Source of the DNA: Dehalococcoidia bacterium
Lineage (GTDB): Bacteria; Chloroflexota; Dehalococcoidia; Lucifugimonadales; Lucifugimonadaceae
Assembly (NCBI GenBank): GCA_029940375.1
Contig: JAPYUX010000002.1
Coordinates: 1 to 64,000, forward strand
Direction of reading: 5' to 3'
Length of the DNA: 64,000 bases
Shown here in pieces: positions 26,931 through 36,165 of the stretch (position 1 is the first letter of the stretch; each line of letters begins with the position of its first letter). The notes below the pieces were generated by a model, which saw only the letters and a list, made by a program, of their open reading frames with translations, did not search any database and was not told where the DNA came from. A program made the position numbers and the translations under genes.

Positions 26931-28058
26931 ATGGTAAACAAAAGACAATTAAGAATTGTATTGAAATTTGGTAGTAATCTTATTACAACCAATAATACTG
27001 TTTTAAATTACAAAGTAATTGATAATTTGGTATCTCAAATAGCTAAAATTTTTGAAGAACATGAAATAATTTTAGTAACGTCTGGTGCAGTAGCTGCAGG
27101 ACTTCAATATATTTCTTCAGAAAATACAACAAAAATATTGAAAAAAAACTCGGTAGTTCAAAAACAAATTCTTGCCTCAGTGGGGCAACCAATATTAATG
27201 AAAGCATATGAAGAATCGTTTGATAAATATTCTATTTCTGTTTCACAAGCGTTACTTGCAAGAGGAGATTTTGAAAATCGAAATGGCTACTTAAATATAA
27301 GAAATACACTACTTGAATTATTACAAATAGGTATTTTACCAATAATAAATGAAAATGATGTTGTTGCAATCGAAGAGTTAAATAGATACGGAGACAACGA
27401 TAGACTTTCTGCAATGGTTGCTAATGCTGTTGACGCAGATATTTTAATTCTTCTTGGTACAATTGATGGATTGTATACTAAAGATCCAAATATAAATAAT
27501 GATGCAAAAAAAATTGAAATAGTTGAAAAAATAGATCCCAAAATCATCAGTTATGCTAAAGGGCCTATAGATAAAGTGGGTACTGGCGGAATGACATCAA
27601 AAATTCAAGCAGCAAACATAGCCACCAAATCAGGAATCTCAATGTATATTGCTTCTGGCTTACAAAATCAAGTTATACAAAGAATTATAAATGATGAAAC
27701 AATTGGAACAAAATTTTTGCCAGAAGAATCTAATTTAGAAACAAGAAAACGTTGGTTAGTGACTGGATATGCTTCTTCTAAAGGTGAAATAATTTTAGAT
27801 AAAGGTGCTGTGAAAGCCGTAAATAACAATGCGAGTGTCCTTCCTGCAGGAGTAACGTCCGTTATAAGGAAGTTTGATAGAGGAGATATCATAGCAATAA
27901 AAGATGAGAAATCAACCACAATTGGTTTGGGAATATCTAATTACTCTTCAGATGAAATAAGTAAAATTAAAGGTGTAAAAAGTTCTGAAATAAATGAATT
28001 GGTTGAAAATAACTATGGAGATGAAGTAGTCCATAGAAACAATTTTATTTTTATCTAA
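26931..28058 (+). CDS. proB: Glutamate 5-kinase with C-terminal PUA domain
   Basis: A 375-residue ProB: amino-acid kinase domain with VLKFGSNLI, VTSGAVAAG, INENDVVAIEELNRYGDNDR and GTGGMTSKIQAA, followed by a PUA domain from about 280. It makes glutamyl-5-phosphate, the first step of proline biosynthesis. It heads proB-proA-thrB-lysC with only 17 bases to proA. Confidence 0.98.
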   Translation: MVNKRQLRIVLKFGSNLITTNNTVLNYKVIDNLVSQIAKIFEEHEIILVTSGAVAAGLQYISSENTTKILKKNSVVQKQILASVGQPILMKAYEESFDKYSISVSQALLARGDFENRNGYLNIRNTLLELLQIGILPIINENDVVAIEELNRYGDNDRLSAMVANAVDADILILLGTIDGLYTKDPNINNDAKKIEIVEKIDPKIISYAKGPIDKVGTGGMTSKIQAANIATKSGISMYIASGLQNQVIQRIINDETIGTKFLPEESNLETRKRWLVTGYASSKGEIILDKGAVKAVNNNASVLPAGVTSVIRKFDRGDIIAIKDEKSTTIGLGISNYSSDEISKIKGVKSSEINELVENNYGDEVVHRNNFIFI

Positions 28059-28075
28059 CTGCTGGGATTTGACAT

Positions 28076-29350
28076 ATGAAAAACGAATTAGACAATTTAG
28101 TTGATCAAATTTCTAAAGTAAAATTTGATTCAAATAATCTAGTGTTAATAGAGGCCTCAGAGCGGAAAAAATGCTTGGAGATTATTTCTGAGGAACTTAA
28201 AAATAAGTGTTCAAAAATATTGGATGTAAATTCAAAAGAAATATGTGATGCTAATAAAAATGGATTACCTAAACATGTAATAAATAGAATGAAATTATCA
28301 GAAAATTCTATATTAAATATGGCTCAATCTGTTGATAGCGTAATTAAATTATCAGATCCAGTAAATGAAGTTATAGAAACAAATCATCGTGATAATGGTT
28401 TAATAATAAAGAAAATAAGAGTTCCTTTAGGAGTTTTAGCAGTAATTTTTGAAAGTAGGCCGAATGTGGTAGTAGAAATTGCTTCTTTAGCGATAAAATC
28501 TGGGAATTCCTTGATTCTGAGGGGAGGAAAAGATTCATATAATACAAATAAATTTCTTTTTAACATTATTCAAAAAGCTTTATTGGACACCAATTTCCCT
28601 AAACATTCTATGTATTTTGTTGAATCAACTGATAGAAAAATGGTAAATCGAATCATGGAATTAGACAAATATATTGATTTGTTAATTCCTAGAGGTTCCG
28701 CGAGTTTGGTTAATTTGGTAAATGAAAAAGCTAAAATGCCTGCAATAACTGGCGGGATTGGGGTATGTCACACTTATGTTGACAAATCGTACGAATTGTC
28801 CAAAGCTTTAGATATAATAGCTAATGCCAAAATTCAGAACCCTTCAGTTTGTAATGCATTGGACACGATCTTAATCCACAAGGATATATTAGAAGAATTT
28901 GTAGATCCAATGTTTGACCTCCTTGTTGATAAAAATGTTGAGGTTAGAGCTGATCAAAAATCTTTTGAGAGTTACTCAAAATCACCTAGAAATTTACTTA
29001 AATTAGCAAAAAATAGTGATTTTGGTGAAGAATTTTTAGATTTGATACTAAGTGTAAAAACAGTAAAAAATATAGATGATGCCATTGCACACATTGCTAA
29101 ATATGGTTCAGGTCATTCAGAAGCGATAATAACCGATAGTCAAGAAGAGGCAAAATATTTCTTACAAAAAGTAGATGCAGGTGCAGTTTTTCATAATACT
29201 TCTACCCGATTTAATGATGGATTTGAATTTGGATTAGGAGCTGAAGTTGCAGTTTCTACAGATAAAATGCATGCTAGGGGGCCAATGGGAATAATAGAAA
29301 TCATGACCTATAAATGGCAAGTATTTGGTAATGGACAACTAAGAAGTTAA
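28076..29350 (+). CDS. proA: Glutamate-5-semialdehyde dehydrogenase
   Basis: A 424-residue gamma-glutamyl phosphate reductase. It has VPLGVLAVIFESRPNV, IPRGSASLVNLV and the active-site cysteine in NPSVCNALDTILIH, with the C-terminal GAEVAVSTDKMHARGPMG block. It reduces the ProB product to glutamate semialdehyde using NADPH. It starts 17 bases after proB and is followed 7 bases later by thrB. Confidence 0.98.
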   Translation: MKNELDNLVDQISKVKFDSNNLVLIEASERKKCLEIISEELKNKCSKILDVNSKEICDANKNGLPKHVINRMKLSENSILNMAQSVDSVIKLSDPVNEVIETNHRDNGLIIKKIRVPLGVLAVIFESRPNVVVEIASLAIKSGNSLILRGGKDSYNTNKFLFNIIQKALLDTNFPKHSMYFVESTDRKMVNRIMELDKYIDLLIPRGSASLVNLVNEKAKMPAITGGIGVCHTYVDKSYELSKALDIIANAKIQNPSVCNALDTILIHKDILEEFVDPMFDLLVDKNVEVRADQKSFESYSKSPRNLLKLAKNSDFGEEFLDLILSVKTVKNIDDAIAHIAKYGSGHSEAIITDSQEEAKYFLQKVDAGAVFHNTSTRFNDGFEFGLGAEVAVSTDKMHARGPMGIIEIMTYKWQVFGNGQLRS

Positions 29351-29357
29351 AAAAAAT

Positions 29358-30257
29358 ATGAAAAAAATAAAAAAAATAATGGTTCCAGCTTCATCTGCAA
29401 ATTTAGGATCAGGATTTGATTCAATAGGCTTGTGTTTAGATTTATGGAATGAAATTGAATTTCATCAATCAAAATTTAAAATTAGTATTTCTGGTGAAGG
29501 CACAGAAACTATAAATAAAGATAAAAACAATTTAATTTATCAGAGTTATTTAAAAACTATTGATATTTTAAACACACAAGAAATTGATTTATCAATAAAT
29601 TGTATTAATTCTATTCCTATTTCTGGAGGCCTAGGTAGTAGTTCATCTGCTGTGATAACAGGTATACTGATTGCTTTTTCAATTAATCAAATCGAAATAG
29701 ATAAAAATAAAATATATCAAATTGCTTCACAAATCGAAGGACATCCAGACAATGTAGGCCCTGCTATTTTTGGAGGTATAACCATTGGATTTAAAGAAAA
29801 AAATAATTGGCACATAAATCAAATACCATTTCCAAAAGATTTAAAAATAGTATCTTTTGTTTCTAATCAAAAGATATTAACTGAATACTCAAGAAAACAA
29901 TTACCCGATAATATTTCTAGAAAAGATGCTGTATATAATATTTCTAGAGTTGCGACTTTAGTAAATTCTCTCAACAATTCACAATATAATGAATTGAAAT
30001 ATTCAGTTCAGGATGCAATTCATGAGCAATATAGAATTGAATCAATTAAAGGATTTAAATTAATTTCAGATGCCGCAATGAATGCAGGAGCATTAGCTAC
30101 TTATTTATCAGGTTCAGGCCCTACAATTTCAGCCATAACTAATAATAAAGAAGTAACAATAAATTATGAAATGCTTGAAGCTGCAGCTAGATTAAATGTT
30201 GATGGGAAAGGGTTTATCAACAATGTTTCTTATAAAGGAGCACACATAATTGAATAA
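29358..30257 (+). CDS. thrB: Homoserine kinase
   Basis: A 299-residue GHMP kinase. The N-terminal PASSANLGSGFDSIGLCLD and the ATP loop PISGGLGSSSSAVITGI are typical of ThrB, and LSGSGPTISAI is the third GHMP motif. It phosphorylates homoserine on the way to threonine. It ends in an eight-base overlap with lysC, so aspartate-family and proline genes share one operon. Confidence 0.95.
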   Translation: MKKIKKIMVPASSANLGSGFDSIGLCLDLWNEIEFHQSKFKISISGEGTETINKDKNNLIYQSYLKTIDILNTQEIDLSINCINSIPISGGLGSSSSAVITGILIAFSINQIEIDKNKIYQIASQIEGHPDNVGPAIFGGITIGFKEKNNWHINQIPFPKDLKIVSFVSNQKILTEYSRKQLPDNISRKDAVYNISRVATLVNSLNNSQYNELKYSVQDAIHEQYRIESIKGFKLISDAAMNAGALATYLSGSGPTISAITNNKEVTINYEMLEAAARLNVDGKGFINNVSYKGAHIIE

Positions 30258-31470
30258 TGTAATAGTACAAAAATATGGTGGAACTTCAGTTGGAGATGAA
30301 GAAAAAATAAAACAAATAGCAAAAAACATTTGTAAAAAATTTGATGATGGATATAAACCAATTATAGTCGTTTCTGCTATGGGGCACACTACTGATGAAT
30401 TGATAAAAATGTCTCAAAAAGTTACCTTTTCTGATAAAAATCCAGACTTAAGAGAGAGGGATATTTTGTTATCAACTGGAGAATTAGTTTCATCTACCTT
30501 ATTAGCAATTTCTATAAAGTCATTGGGCAAGAATGTTATAAGTTTGTCTGGTTCTCAGGCTGGGATACTTACTAATGATATTCATGGATCAGCAAGAATA
30601 TCGGATATAAAAATTAATAGACTGAAAGATGAAATTGCTAAAAACAATATTATAATCATTGCAGGATTTCAAGGAATAAATGCTAACGGGGATATAACCA
30701 CTTTAGGAAGAGGGGGGTCTGATACTACTGCAGTGGCAATAGCAGCAGCAATTAAGGCAGATCTTTGTGAGATTTATACAGATGTTGAAGGTATTTATAC
30801 AACGGATCCAAAAATTGTTTATAACGCTCGAAAATTAGATAAAATTAACTATGAAGATATGTTGGAGATGTCAGTTTTAGGTGCAAAGATGCATCCTAGA
30901 TCCATAGAATTGGCTTCTCAATATAAAGTCCCCATATACGTTTGTGGAACATTTTCTTCGAAGTCGGGGACCTTAATTACTGGAGGGAATGATTTGGAAA
31001 ATAATAAAAAAATTACTGGAATTGCAATAGATAAGAATGTGGCAAAAATTTCAATAAAAAAAATTAAAGATCAACCTGGTATAGTTGCTAGAATATTGGA
31101 ACCTTTGTCTGCGAAATCAATAAGTGTTGATGTTATTGTCCAAAATACTCCAGATAAAGGATATATAGATTTTTCTTTTTCTTTATCTGAAGATGATTTA
31201 GAATTTGCTCATGAAATTTTAATAAATGAAAAAAAATTAAATTATGATTCAATAGTAAAAGCAAATGGTTTGTCAAAAATCAGCCTTGTAGGAAGTGGAA
31301 TGCAAAACGAATCAGGGTATGCATCTACAATGTTTAAAGTACTCGGAGATCAACATGTTTCAATAGATATGATAACTACTTCTGAAATTCGTATAACTTG
31401 TCTTATAAATCAGAAAGATACTTCTTTAGCAGTCAATGCATTGCATTCAGTATTTGAATTAGATAAATAA
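30250..31470 (+). CDS. lysC: Aspartate kinase (TTG start)
   Basis: A 406-residue aspartokinase. The catalytic domain begins VQKYGGTSVGDEEK and includes GRGGSDTTAVAIAAA; two C-terminal ACT domains follow (about 265-406). Start is TTG at 30250, supported by GGAG nine bases upstream inside thrB. It is monofunctional, with no homoserine dehydrogenase fused. It makes aspartyl phosphate, feeding both threonine (thrB beside it) and lysine (lysA at 41381). ACT domains suggest feedback control by lysine and/or threonine. Confidence 0.96.
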   Translation: MNNVIVQKYGGTSVGDEEKIKQIAKNICKKFDDGYKPIIVVSAMGHTTDELIKMSQKVTFSDKNPDLRERDILLSTGELVSSTLLAISIKSLGKNVISLSGSQAGILTNDIHGSARISDIKINRLKDEIAKNNIIIIAGFQGINANGDITTLGRGGSDTTAVAIAAAIKADLCEIYTDVEGIYTTDPKIVYNARKLDKINYEDMLEMSVLGAKMHPRSIELASQYKVPIYVCGTFSSKSGTLITGGNDLENNKKITGIAIDKNVAKISIKKIKDQPGIVARILEPLSAKSISVDVIVQNTPDKGYIDFSFSLSEDDLEFAHEILINEKKLNYDSIVKANGLSKISLVGSGMQNESGYASTMFKVLGDQHVSIDMITTSEIRITCLINQKDTSLAVNALHSVFELDK

Positions 31471-31472
31471 AT

Positions 31473-32249
31473 TTATTTCGTTATTCCTTTTTCTAGAATT
31501 TCTAGAAATCTTTTAGCGTTAATTTTCAAATTGAGAGTGGATATTTCTTTAAGATTTGTTTCGTTGGGATTAATATCTATAATTTTTTTTCCTTCCTTTT
31601 CCGCTATCCAAAACAATCCTGAAATGGGCCTAACGGTAGCTGAAGTGCCAATTGCAAGAATTACTTTTGATTGATTAAATAATTGTTTCGCTTTATCTAA
31701 TTTTGTTTTGGAGATTGGTTCTCCGAACATAACCGTATCAAACTTTACAATCCCGTTACATTTGGGGCAATTTTTTGGAGGTTTTTTTATTATTATTTCA
31801 TTCCTGTCGAAAGTTTTTTCACACTCAATACATCTAAATTTAGTCCTATTGCCATGTATTTCAATTAAATTTTTTATTCCTGCTCTATGATCAAGATTAT
31901 CTATATTTTGTGTTATTACTCCCTTGATTATTCCCAATTTTTCTAATTTTGAAATTATAAAATGTCCGTTATGAGGTTTTGCAACATTTATTTTATGTCT
32001 TAATTCATAGATATATTTATCCATTTTCATATTGATTTCATTATTCCACCATTCCTCTGGATTATTTAGAAATTTGTTATAAGAATCCATTTTTGGTACA
32101 CCATATTTATTCCAAAGTCCATTTTCCCCTCTGAAAGTAGGAATTCCACTTTCTGCTGACATCCCGGCTCCAAGAACTATAATATTATTGTCACTAGAAT
32201 TCAATAATTCAATAATTTTTTTTAAATTATTCTTTTGAAACTTTTCCAT
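31473..32249 (-). CDS. cobB: SIR2-family NAD-dependent protein deacylase
   Basis: A 258-residue sirtuin. It has the NAD loop LGAGMSAESGIPTFRG, QNIDNLDHRAG, the catalytic His in EIHGN, the zinc cysteines CIEC and CPKC, and FGEPIS. It removes acyl groups from lysines using NAD, with nicotinamide and O-acyl-ADP-ribose as products. It overlaps the end of recF by 23 bases, and is convergent to lysC with two bases between the stops. Confidence 0.95.
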   Translation of the reverse strand: MEKFQKNNLKKIIELLNSSDNNIIVLGAGMSAESGIPTFRGENGLWNKYGVPKMDSYNKFLNNPEEWWNNEINMKMDKYIYELRHKINVAKPHNGHFIISKLEKLGIIKGVITQNIDNLDHRAGIKNLIEIHGNRTKFRCIECEKTFDRNEIIIKKPPKNCPKCNGIVKFDTVMFGEPISKTKLDKAKQLFNQSKVILAIGTSATVRPISGLFWIAEKEGKKIIDINPNETNLKEISTLNLKINAKRFLEILEKGITK

Positions 32250-33396
32250 TTTTAATCGAGTATATATTAGATTCTGTTAAAGATTTTTTGTCAATTAAAT
32301 TCATATCTGCTGTAGATATAAGAACTTGTTCAAATTTTTTTATTTTTTTTATAATATTATTTCTAATTTTCTGGTCAAGTTCCGAAAAAATATCATCTAA
32401 AATTAGTATAGGTTTTTTATTTGTTAAGTTTATAATTTCTTCAGCCTCAGATAACTTAAGAGCTAGCGACATTATTCTAGCTTGCCCTCTTGAAGCACTA
32501 TTGGATGCAACAGTTTTATTAAAATTTATAATAAAATCATCTCTATGAGGACCCAATAAAGTAGTTCGTTGATCTATGTCTCTTTGATAATTTTTTTCTA
32601 TCGCTTTAGCATACAAATCTTTTATATCTTGGACAGTTGGATTTTCATTAAATATTTCTGATGATTCATTAGAACCTATGCGTGGAGTATAATAAATTTC
32701 CATTTCTATACTTTTGTTTAATTCATTAGCAAATTGTTTAGAATTTTTCATTAATTTTTTTAAAATTGAATTTCTCTCGAAAAAAATACTTGATCCTTCT
32801 TCTGATAACCTAGAATCCCAAAATTCTAATTCAATTTTATTACTTTTCCCATCTTTGATATTTTTTATCAGTTTATTTCGTTGCATTAGGACTTTTTGAA
32901 ACCTTTGAAGGTTTTTCACATGATTATTATTGATTTGACTTAGTAAAATATTTAAATATTTTCGTCTTCCACTTGGGGGACCTGTAATTATTCGAATGTC
33001 ATCTGTGTCAAAAAAGACGGAATTTATATTCCCAACAAATTCTTGTGTAGAGACAATCACTCCGTTGATTCTGAAAGTTTTAGCAATATCCACATTTTGA
33101 AAAACCTCATAATCTATTTGGGCCTTAATATTGTTAGTTTTTTCTTCAGCTATTCCTAAAATTTGTGCATGCCCAGAACTATTTAATAAACTATGGTTTA
33201 TTAAATATTTATCGTGAGAAACTCTCGAAGACTTGGCTATAGAAAGCATGTAAATACTTTCAAGAAGGTTACTTTTTCCATGGCCATTGTCACCAAAGAA
33301 AACATTGAAACCTTCATCAAGATCTAATGATGATTTTTTGTGATTCCTATAATTATCTAATAATAAACTTTTTAATTTTATTTCTAAACTCTCTAT
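32227..33396 (-). CDS. recF: DNA recombination/repair protein RecF, start codon non-canonical or frameshifted
   Basis: RecF, about 389 residues. The first ATG is at 33249, but the same frame codes upstream for the essential N-terminus: IKLKSLLLDNYRNHKK and the Walker A loop FFGDNGHGKSNLLESIYML. The open frame runs to an in-frame TGA at 33397-33399, with ATA at 33394 next. No ATG, GTG or TTG occurs between that TGA and the P-loop. An ATG at 33398-33400 is one base out of frame; deleting one base there would give MIESLEIKLKS, a normal RecF start. So this is either an ATA start or a one-base indel. Later motifs, LGPHRDDF and LILDDIFSELD, are intact. Confidence 0.9.
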   Translation of the reverse strand: MESLEIKLKSLLLDNYRNHKKSSLDLDEGFNVFFGDNGHGKSNLLESIYMLSIAKSSRVSHDKYLINHSLLNSSGHAQILGIAEEKTNNIKAQIDYEVFQNVDIAKTFRINGVIVSTQEFVGNINSVFFDTDDIRIITGPPSGRRKYLNILLSQINNNHVKNLQRFQKVLMQRNKLIKNIKDGKSNKIELEFWDSRLSEEGSSIFFERNSILKKLMKNSKQFANELNKSIEMEIYYTPRIGSNESSEIFNENPTVQDIKDLYAKAIEKNYQRDIDQRTTLLGPHRDDFIINFNKTVASNSASRGQARIMSLALKLSEAEEIINLTNKKPILILDDIFSELDQKIRNNIIKKIKKFEQVLISTADMNLIDKKSLTESNIYSIKNGKVSKE

Positions 33397-33458
33397 TCAT
33401 CTTTTTCTTATATGATAAATTTTTATAAAGACTTAGTAACATTATTTTTGAGGTTTTT

Positions 33459-33977
33459 TTGAAAATCAATTTAAAAGACTATGTAAATTCATTTGAAGAC
33501 TTTCCTAAAAAAGGAATTACCTTTAGGGACATTTCTCCAATTTTTCAAAATATAGATGTGTTGAATCATGTGGTTAAAGAAATGTACAATTTGATCAAAG
33601 ATTATGACGCTGACTATTTGTGTGGAATTGACTCTAGAGGCTTTCTTATTGCCTCTCCATTAGCCATGTATTCTAAAATTCCATTATTGTTGATTAGAAA
33701 AAAAGGGAAATTACCTCCTCCTACTATTCAAGAAGGCTATGATTTAGAATATGGAGATTCTTTTTTAGAGATTTCTAAATCTGTAGACCTCATAAATAAA
33801 AAAGTAATTATAATCGATGATGTTGTAGCTACTGGTGGTACAGCCCTTGCATCAATTAAATTGCTGGAAAAATTACGCGCTAATATAGTAAATCTCAGTT
33901 TTTTAATTAATTTGACTAATATTCCTAAAAAAAATAAATTAATTACAAAAAAAATAAAATTTCTTATTTCTTACTAA
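33459..33977 (+). CDS. apt: Adenine phosphoribosyltransferase (TTG start)
   Basis: A 172-residue Apt. It has FPKKGITFRDISPIF near the N-terminus and the PRPP loop VIIIDDVVATGGTALA at about 120. It makes AMP from adenine and PRPP. The start is TTG at 33459 with AGG five bases upstream. It is divergent from recF and followed one base later by a HAD phosphatase gene. Confidence 0.95.
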   Translation: MKINLKDYVNSFEDFPKKGITFRDISPIFQNIDVLNHVVKEMYNLIKDYDADYLCGIDSRGFLIASPLAMYSKIPLLLIRKKGKLPPPTIQEGYDLEYGDSFLEISKSVDLINKKVIIIDDVVATGGTALASIKLLEKLRANIVNLSFLINLTNIPKKNKLITKKIKFLISY

Positions 33978-33978
33978 A

Positions 33979-34728
33979 ATGAGTTATTTAATCACCTTAG
34001 ATTTATGGGGCACAATAATAGGAGAGAAAGATTATTCTTCTGTATCACCCAAAAGAAGTATTAAAAAATGTGAATTAATTTTTGATTATATTAAAGAGTT
34101 TTCAGATACTATAACTTTAAATGATGTTATTGAGGCACTTGATTTTACGGTAAATAAAATATCTCTCTATTCTAGGTTTTTTTGTGATCAACTTTTTTTT
34201 GATTGGTTACTCGTTTTTATTCGTAGACTTGATCATAATTTAAATAAAAAATTAACCAAACTTCAAATAATCTATATTGGAGAATTAATTGATAGAGCTT
34301 TTTTGGAATTTCCTCCATTGATTTTTAATGGGAGTTTAAAATTAATAGAATTTTGTAAAAAAAATCAAATAAAGATAGGAATCATTTCTAATACTGGCTT
34401 TAATTCCCCAAAAGTTTATAAGAATTGGCTCATAAATGAAAAAATATTTTATGATGAAATTGTACTTTCAAACGAATTAGGAATTGCAAAACCTGATAAA
34501 AAAATTTTTTATTATACTTTAGACAAACTAGGGATATCCCCTGGGAATTCTATCCACTTTGGAGACAACCCTGTTGCTGATATAATGGGAGCCAATTCTA
34601 TAGGTATTTCAAGCGTTTTGATTTCAAAAAACAATTCAAAAAATTCAATTGACTCCAAAAATTTTATGACCATAGATAATATAAGTGAGTCAGTTGAAGT
34701 AATGAAAAAATGGCTTGATTTATTTTGA
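33979..34728 (+). CDS. HAD-superfamily hydrolase
   Basis: A 249-residue HAD hydrolase. Motif I is LDLWGTIIG (nucleophile Asp; Trp at the usual second Asp position as in haloacid-dehalogenase-like/nucleotidase members), motif II IISNTG, and motifs III and IV are KPDKKIF and HFGDNPVADIMGA. A cap domain lies between about 20 and 110. It probably dephosphorylates a small phosphoester or nucleotide. It is tightly linked to apt, and its stop overlaps the convergent DUF1461 gene by nine bases. Confidence 0.88.
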   Translation: MSYLITLDLWGTIIGEKDYSSVSPKRSIKKCELIFDYIKEFSDTITLNDVIEALDFTVNKISLYSRFFCDQLFFDWLLVFIRRLDHNLNKKLTKLQIIYIGELIDRAFLEFPPLIFNGSLKLIEFCKKNQIKIGIISNTGFNSPKVYKNWLINEKIFYDEIVLSNELGIAKPDKKIFYYTLDKLGISPGNSIHFGDNPVADIMGANSIGISSVLISKNNSKNSIDSKNFMTIDNISESVEVMKKWLDLF

Positions 34729-35406
34729 ATAATTAGGAAAAAATTTCATTGAACTAATGAATGCATAACATAAAAAATGAATACTTAAAAATCCCAGAAC
34801 TATAAATAAAGTTATTTCCATAAAGAATCTTTCTGGGAACATAATTATTAAATAATCATTCATAGGATCTAAAATCCATAAGTCATTTGTAAAAACTAAT
34901 TGATGAAATAATAAAAAAGTTTTATTGAAATTCACGCCTATAGAAATCAAAACAATCAACAATAATGTTCCCCAAATAATTGAAGATTTTAATAAAATAT
35001 TTCTTAAAATATTTGTTTTACTTTCTTTCAATTTTCCAAATAAAATTATGGCCAAGATTAGTATCAATATTAAAGCGCTTATTCTCTGAAAACCCATTAC
35101 AAGTTTAATCAAATGTTTAACATCGGTCATATGATCTATTTCCTTTTGTTTATATAAAGAATAATTTTGATTATCTCTCAAAATTGATACATTTAGATAT
35201 TCTTCATTATCTTTGAAATAGACTTTTATTTTCTCCGCAGACTTATCAAGTTCTTGAATTGTTAAATTTGTAATTTCAGAAATATTATTCCTATCCCAAT
35301 TATATTTATATATCCAATCTGAGAATGTTATTATTTCAAAACTAGTAGATAATAAAAATGGAATCCATAAAAACGATGCTGTTAGTTTACAAAATTTAAT
35401 AATCAT
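34720..35406 (-). CDS. DUF1461 (TIGR01906) family membrane protein
   Basis: A 228-residue integral membrane protein with about four hydrophobic segments (near 8-28, 105-125, 140-162 and 195-218). It has the family's signature features: a KEIDHMTDVKHLIK motif in the soluble loop and FHQLVFTNDLWILDPMNDYL followed by MFPERFF. Function is unknown in the family, which is common in Gram-positive bacteria and Chloroflexota. Convergent with the HAD gene and divergent from mazG by 21 bases. Confidence 0.88.
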   Translation of the reverse strand: MIIKFCKLTASFLWIPFLLSTSFEIITFSDWIYKYNWDRNNISEITNLTIQELDKSAEKIKVYFKDNEEYLNVSILRDNQNYSLYKQKEIDHMTDVKHLIKLVMGFQRISALILILILAIILFGKLKESKTNILRNILLKSSIIWGTLLLIVLISIGVNFNKTFLLFHQLVFTNDLWILDPMNDYLIIMFPERFFMEITLFIVLGFLSIHFLCYAFISSMKFFPNYSK

Positions 35407-35427
35407 ATTATTAATATATCTTCTTTT

Positions 35428-36165
35428 ATGAGCAAAAAAAATAAATTATCAGAATTAGAAAATATAATAAAAAAATTAAGAAGCGATACAGGTTGTCCTT
35501 GGGATAGAGAATTAAATTTTGAATCTCTGAAAGCTTTGACATTAGAAGAAGCTTATGAACTCATAGATGCGTTGGAAAAAAATGATAACAATTTAGTTTT
35601 AGATGAATTGTCAGATTTATTAGTTCATATTTTGTTCTATTCTGAAATTGCTAATTCTTCAAATCTATTTAACTTTAACGACATATTAGATCATGCAAGA
35701 AAAAAATTGATAAAAAGACATCCGCATGTTTTTGATAGAGAGAATTTTGGTAATTTAAAAACTTCAGAAGAAGTCGAAAAAAATTGGATAAAACTCAAAG
35801 GTGAAAATACAAATACAAAAAAAAGTTTTTTAGATGAGTTTAATTTTTTTTCTCATTCAAGTGTATTGCTGAAGAGGTTAATTAAGAAACTATTATCATT
35901 AAATATTCGAATAAATAAAAACGAAGTACCAAAGACGATTTTAGGTTTTGAAGATATTTCAAATAAATTATTCAAACTATATTTCTATTTAATTCAAAAC
36001 AATATCGACCCAGAGATTGAATTGAGAAAGAAAATAAATTCTATCAAACAAAAAATCATCAACTATGAAAATAATAGTAATAAAAAATTTAAAGATTTAG
36101 AAGATGAAATAATTTATAATTTATTATTTGTTGAAAGAGATGAAAATGAGGAAGGACCTAAATAA
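35428..36165 (+). CDS. mazG: MazG-family nucleoside triphosphate pyrophosphohydrolase
   Basis: A 245-residue MazG-type protein. The N-terminal domain has TGCPWDRELNFESLKALTLE, EEAYELIDAL and LDELSDLLVHILFYSEIA, giving the EExxE...ExxD metal site. The following HPHVFDRENFGNLKTSEEVE matches MazG; the C-terminal half is divergent. It removes non-canonical NTPs or controls (p)ppGpp-related nucleotide levels. Its stop overlaps the next start by one base (TAATG). Confidence 0.92.
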   Translation: MSKKNKLSELENIIKKLRSDTGCPWDRELNFESLKALTLEEAYELIDALEKNDNNLVLDELSDLLVHILFYSEIANSSNLFNFNDILDHARKKLIKRHPHVFDRENFGNLKTSEEVEKNWIKLKGENTNTKKSFLDEFNFFSHSSVLLKRLIKKLLSLNIRINKNEVPKTILGFEDISNKLFKLYFYLIQNNIDPEIELRKKINSIKQKIINYENNSNKKFKDLEDEIIYNLLFVERDENEEGPK

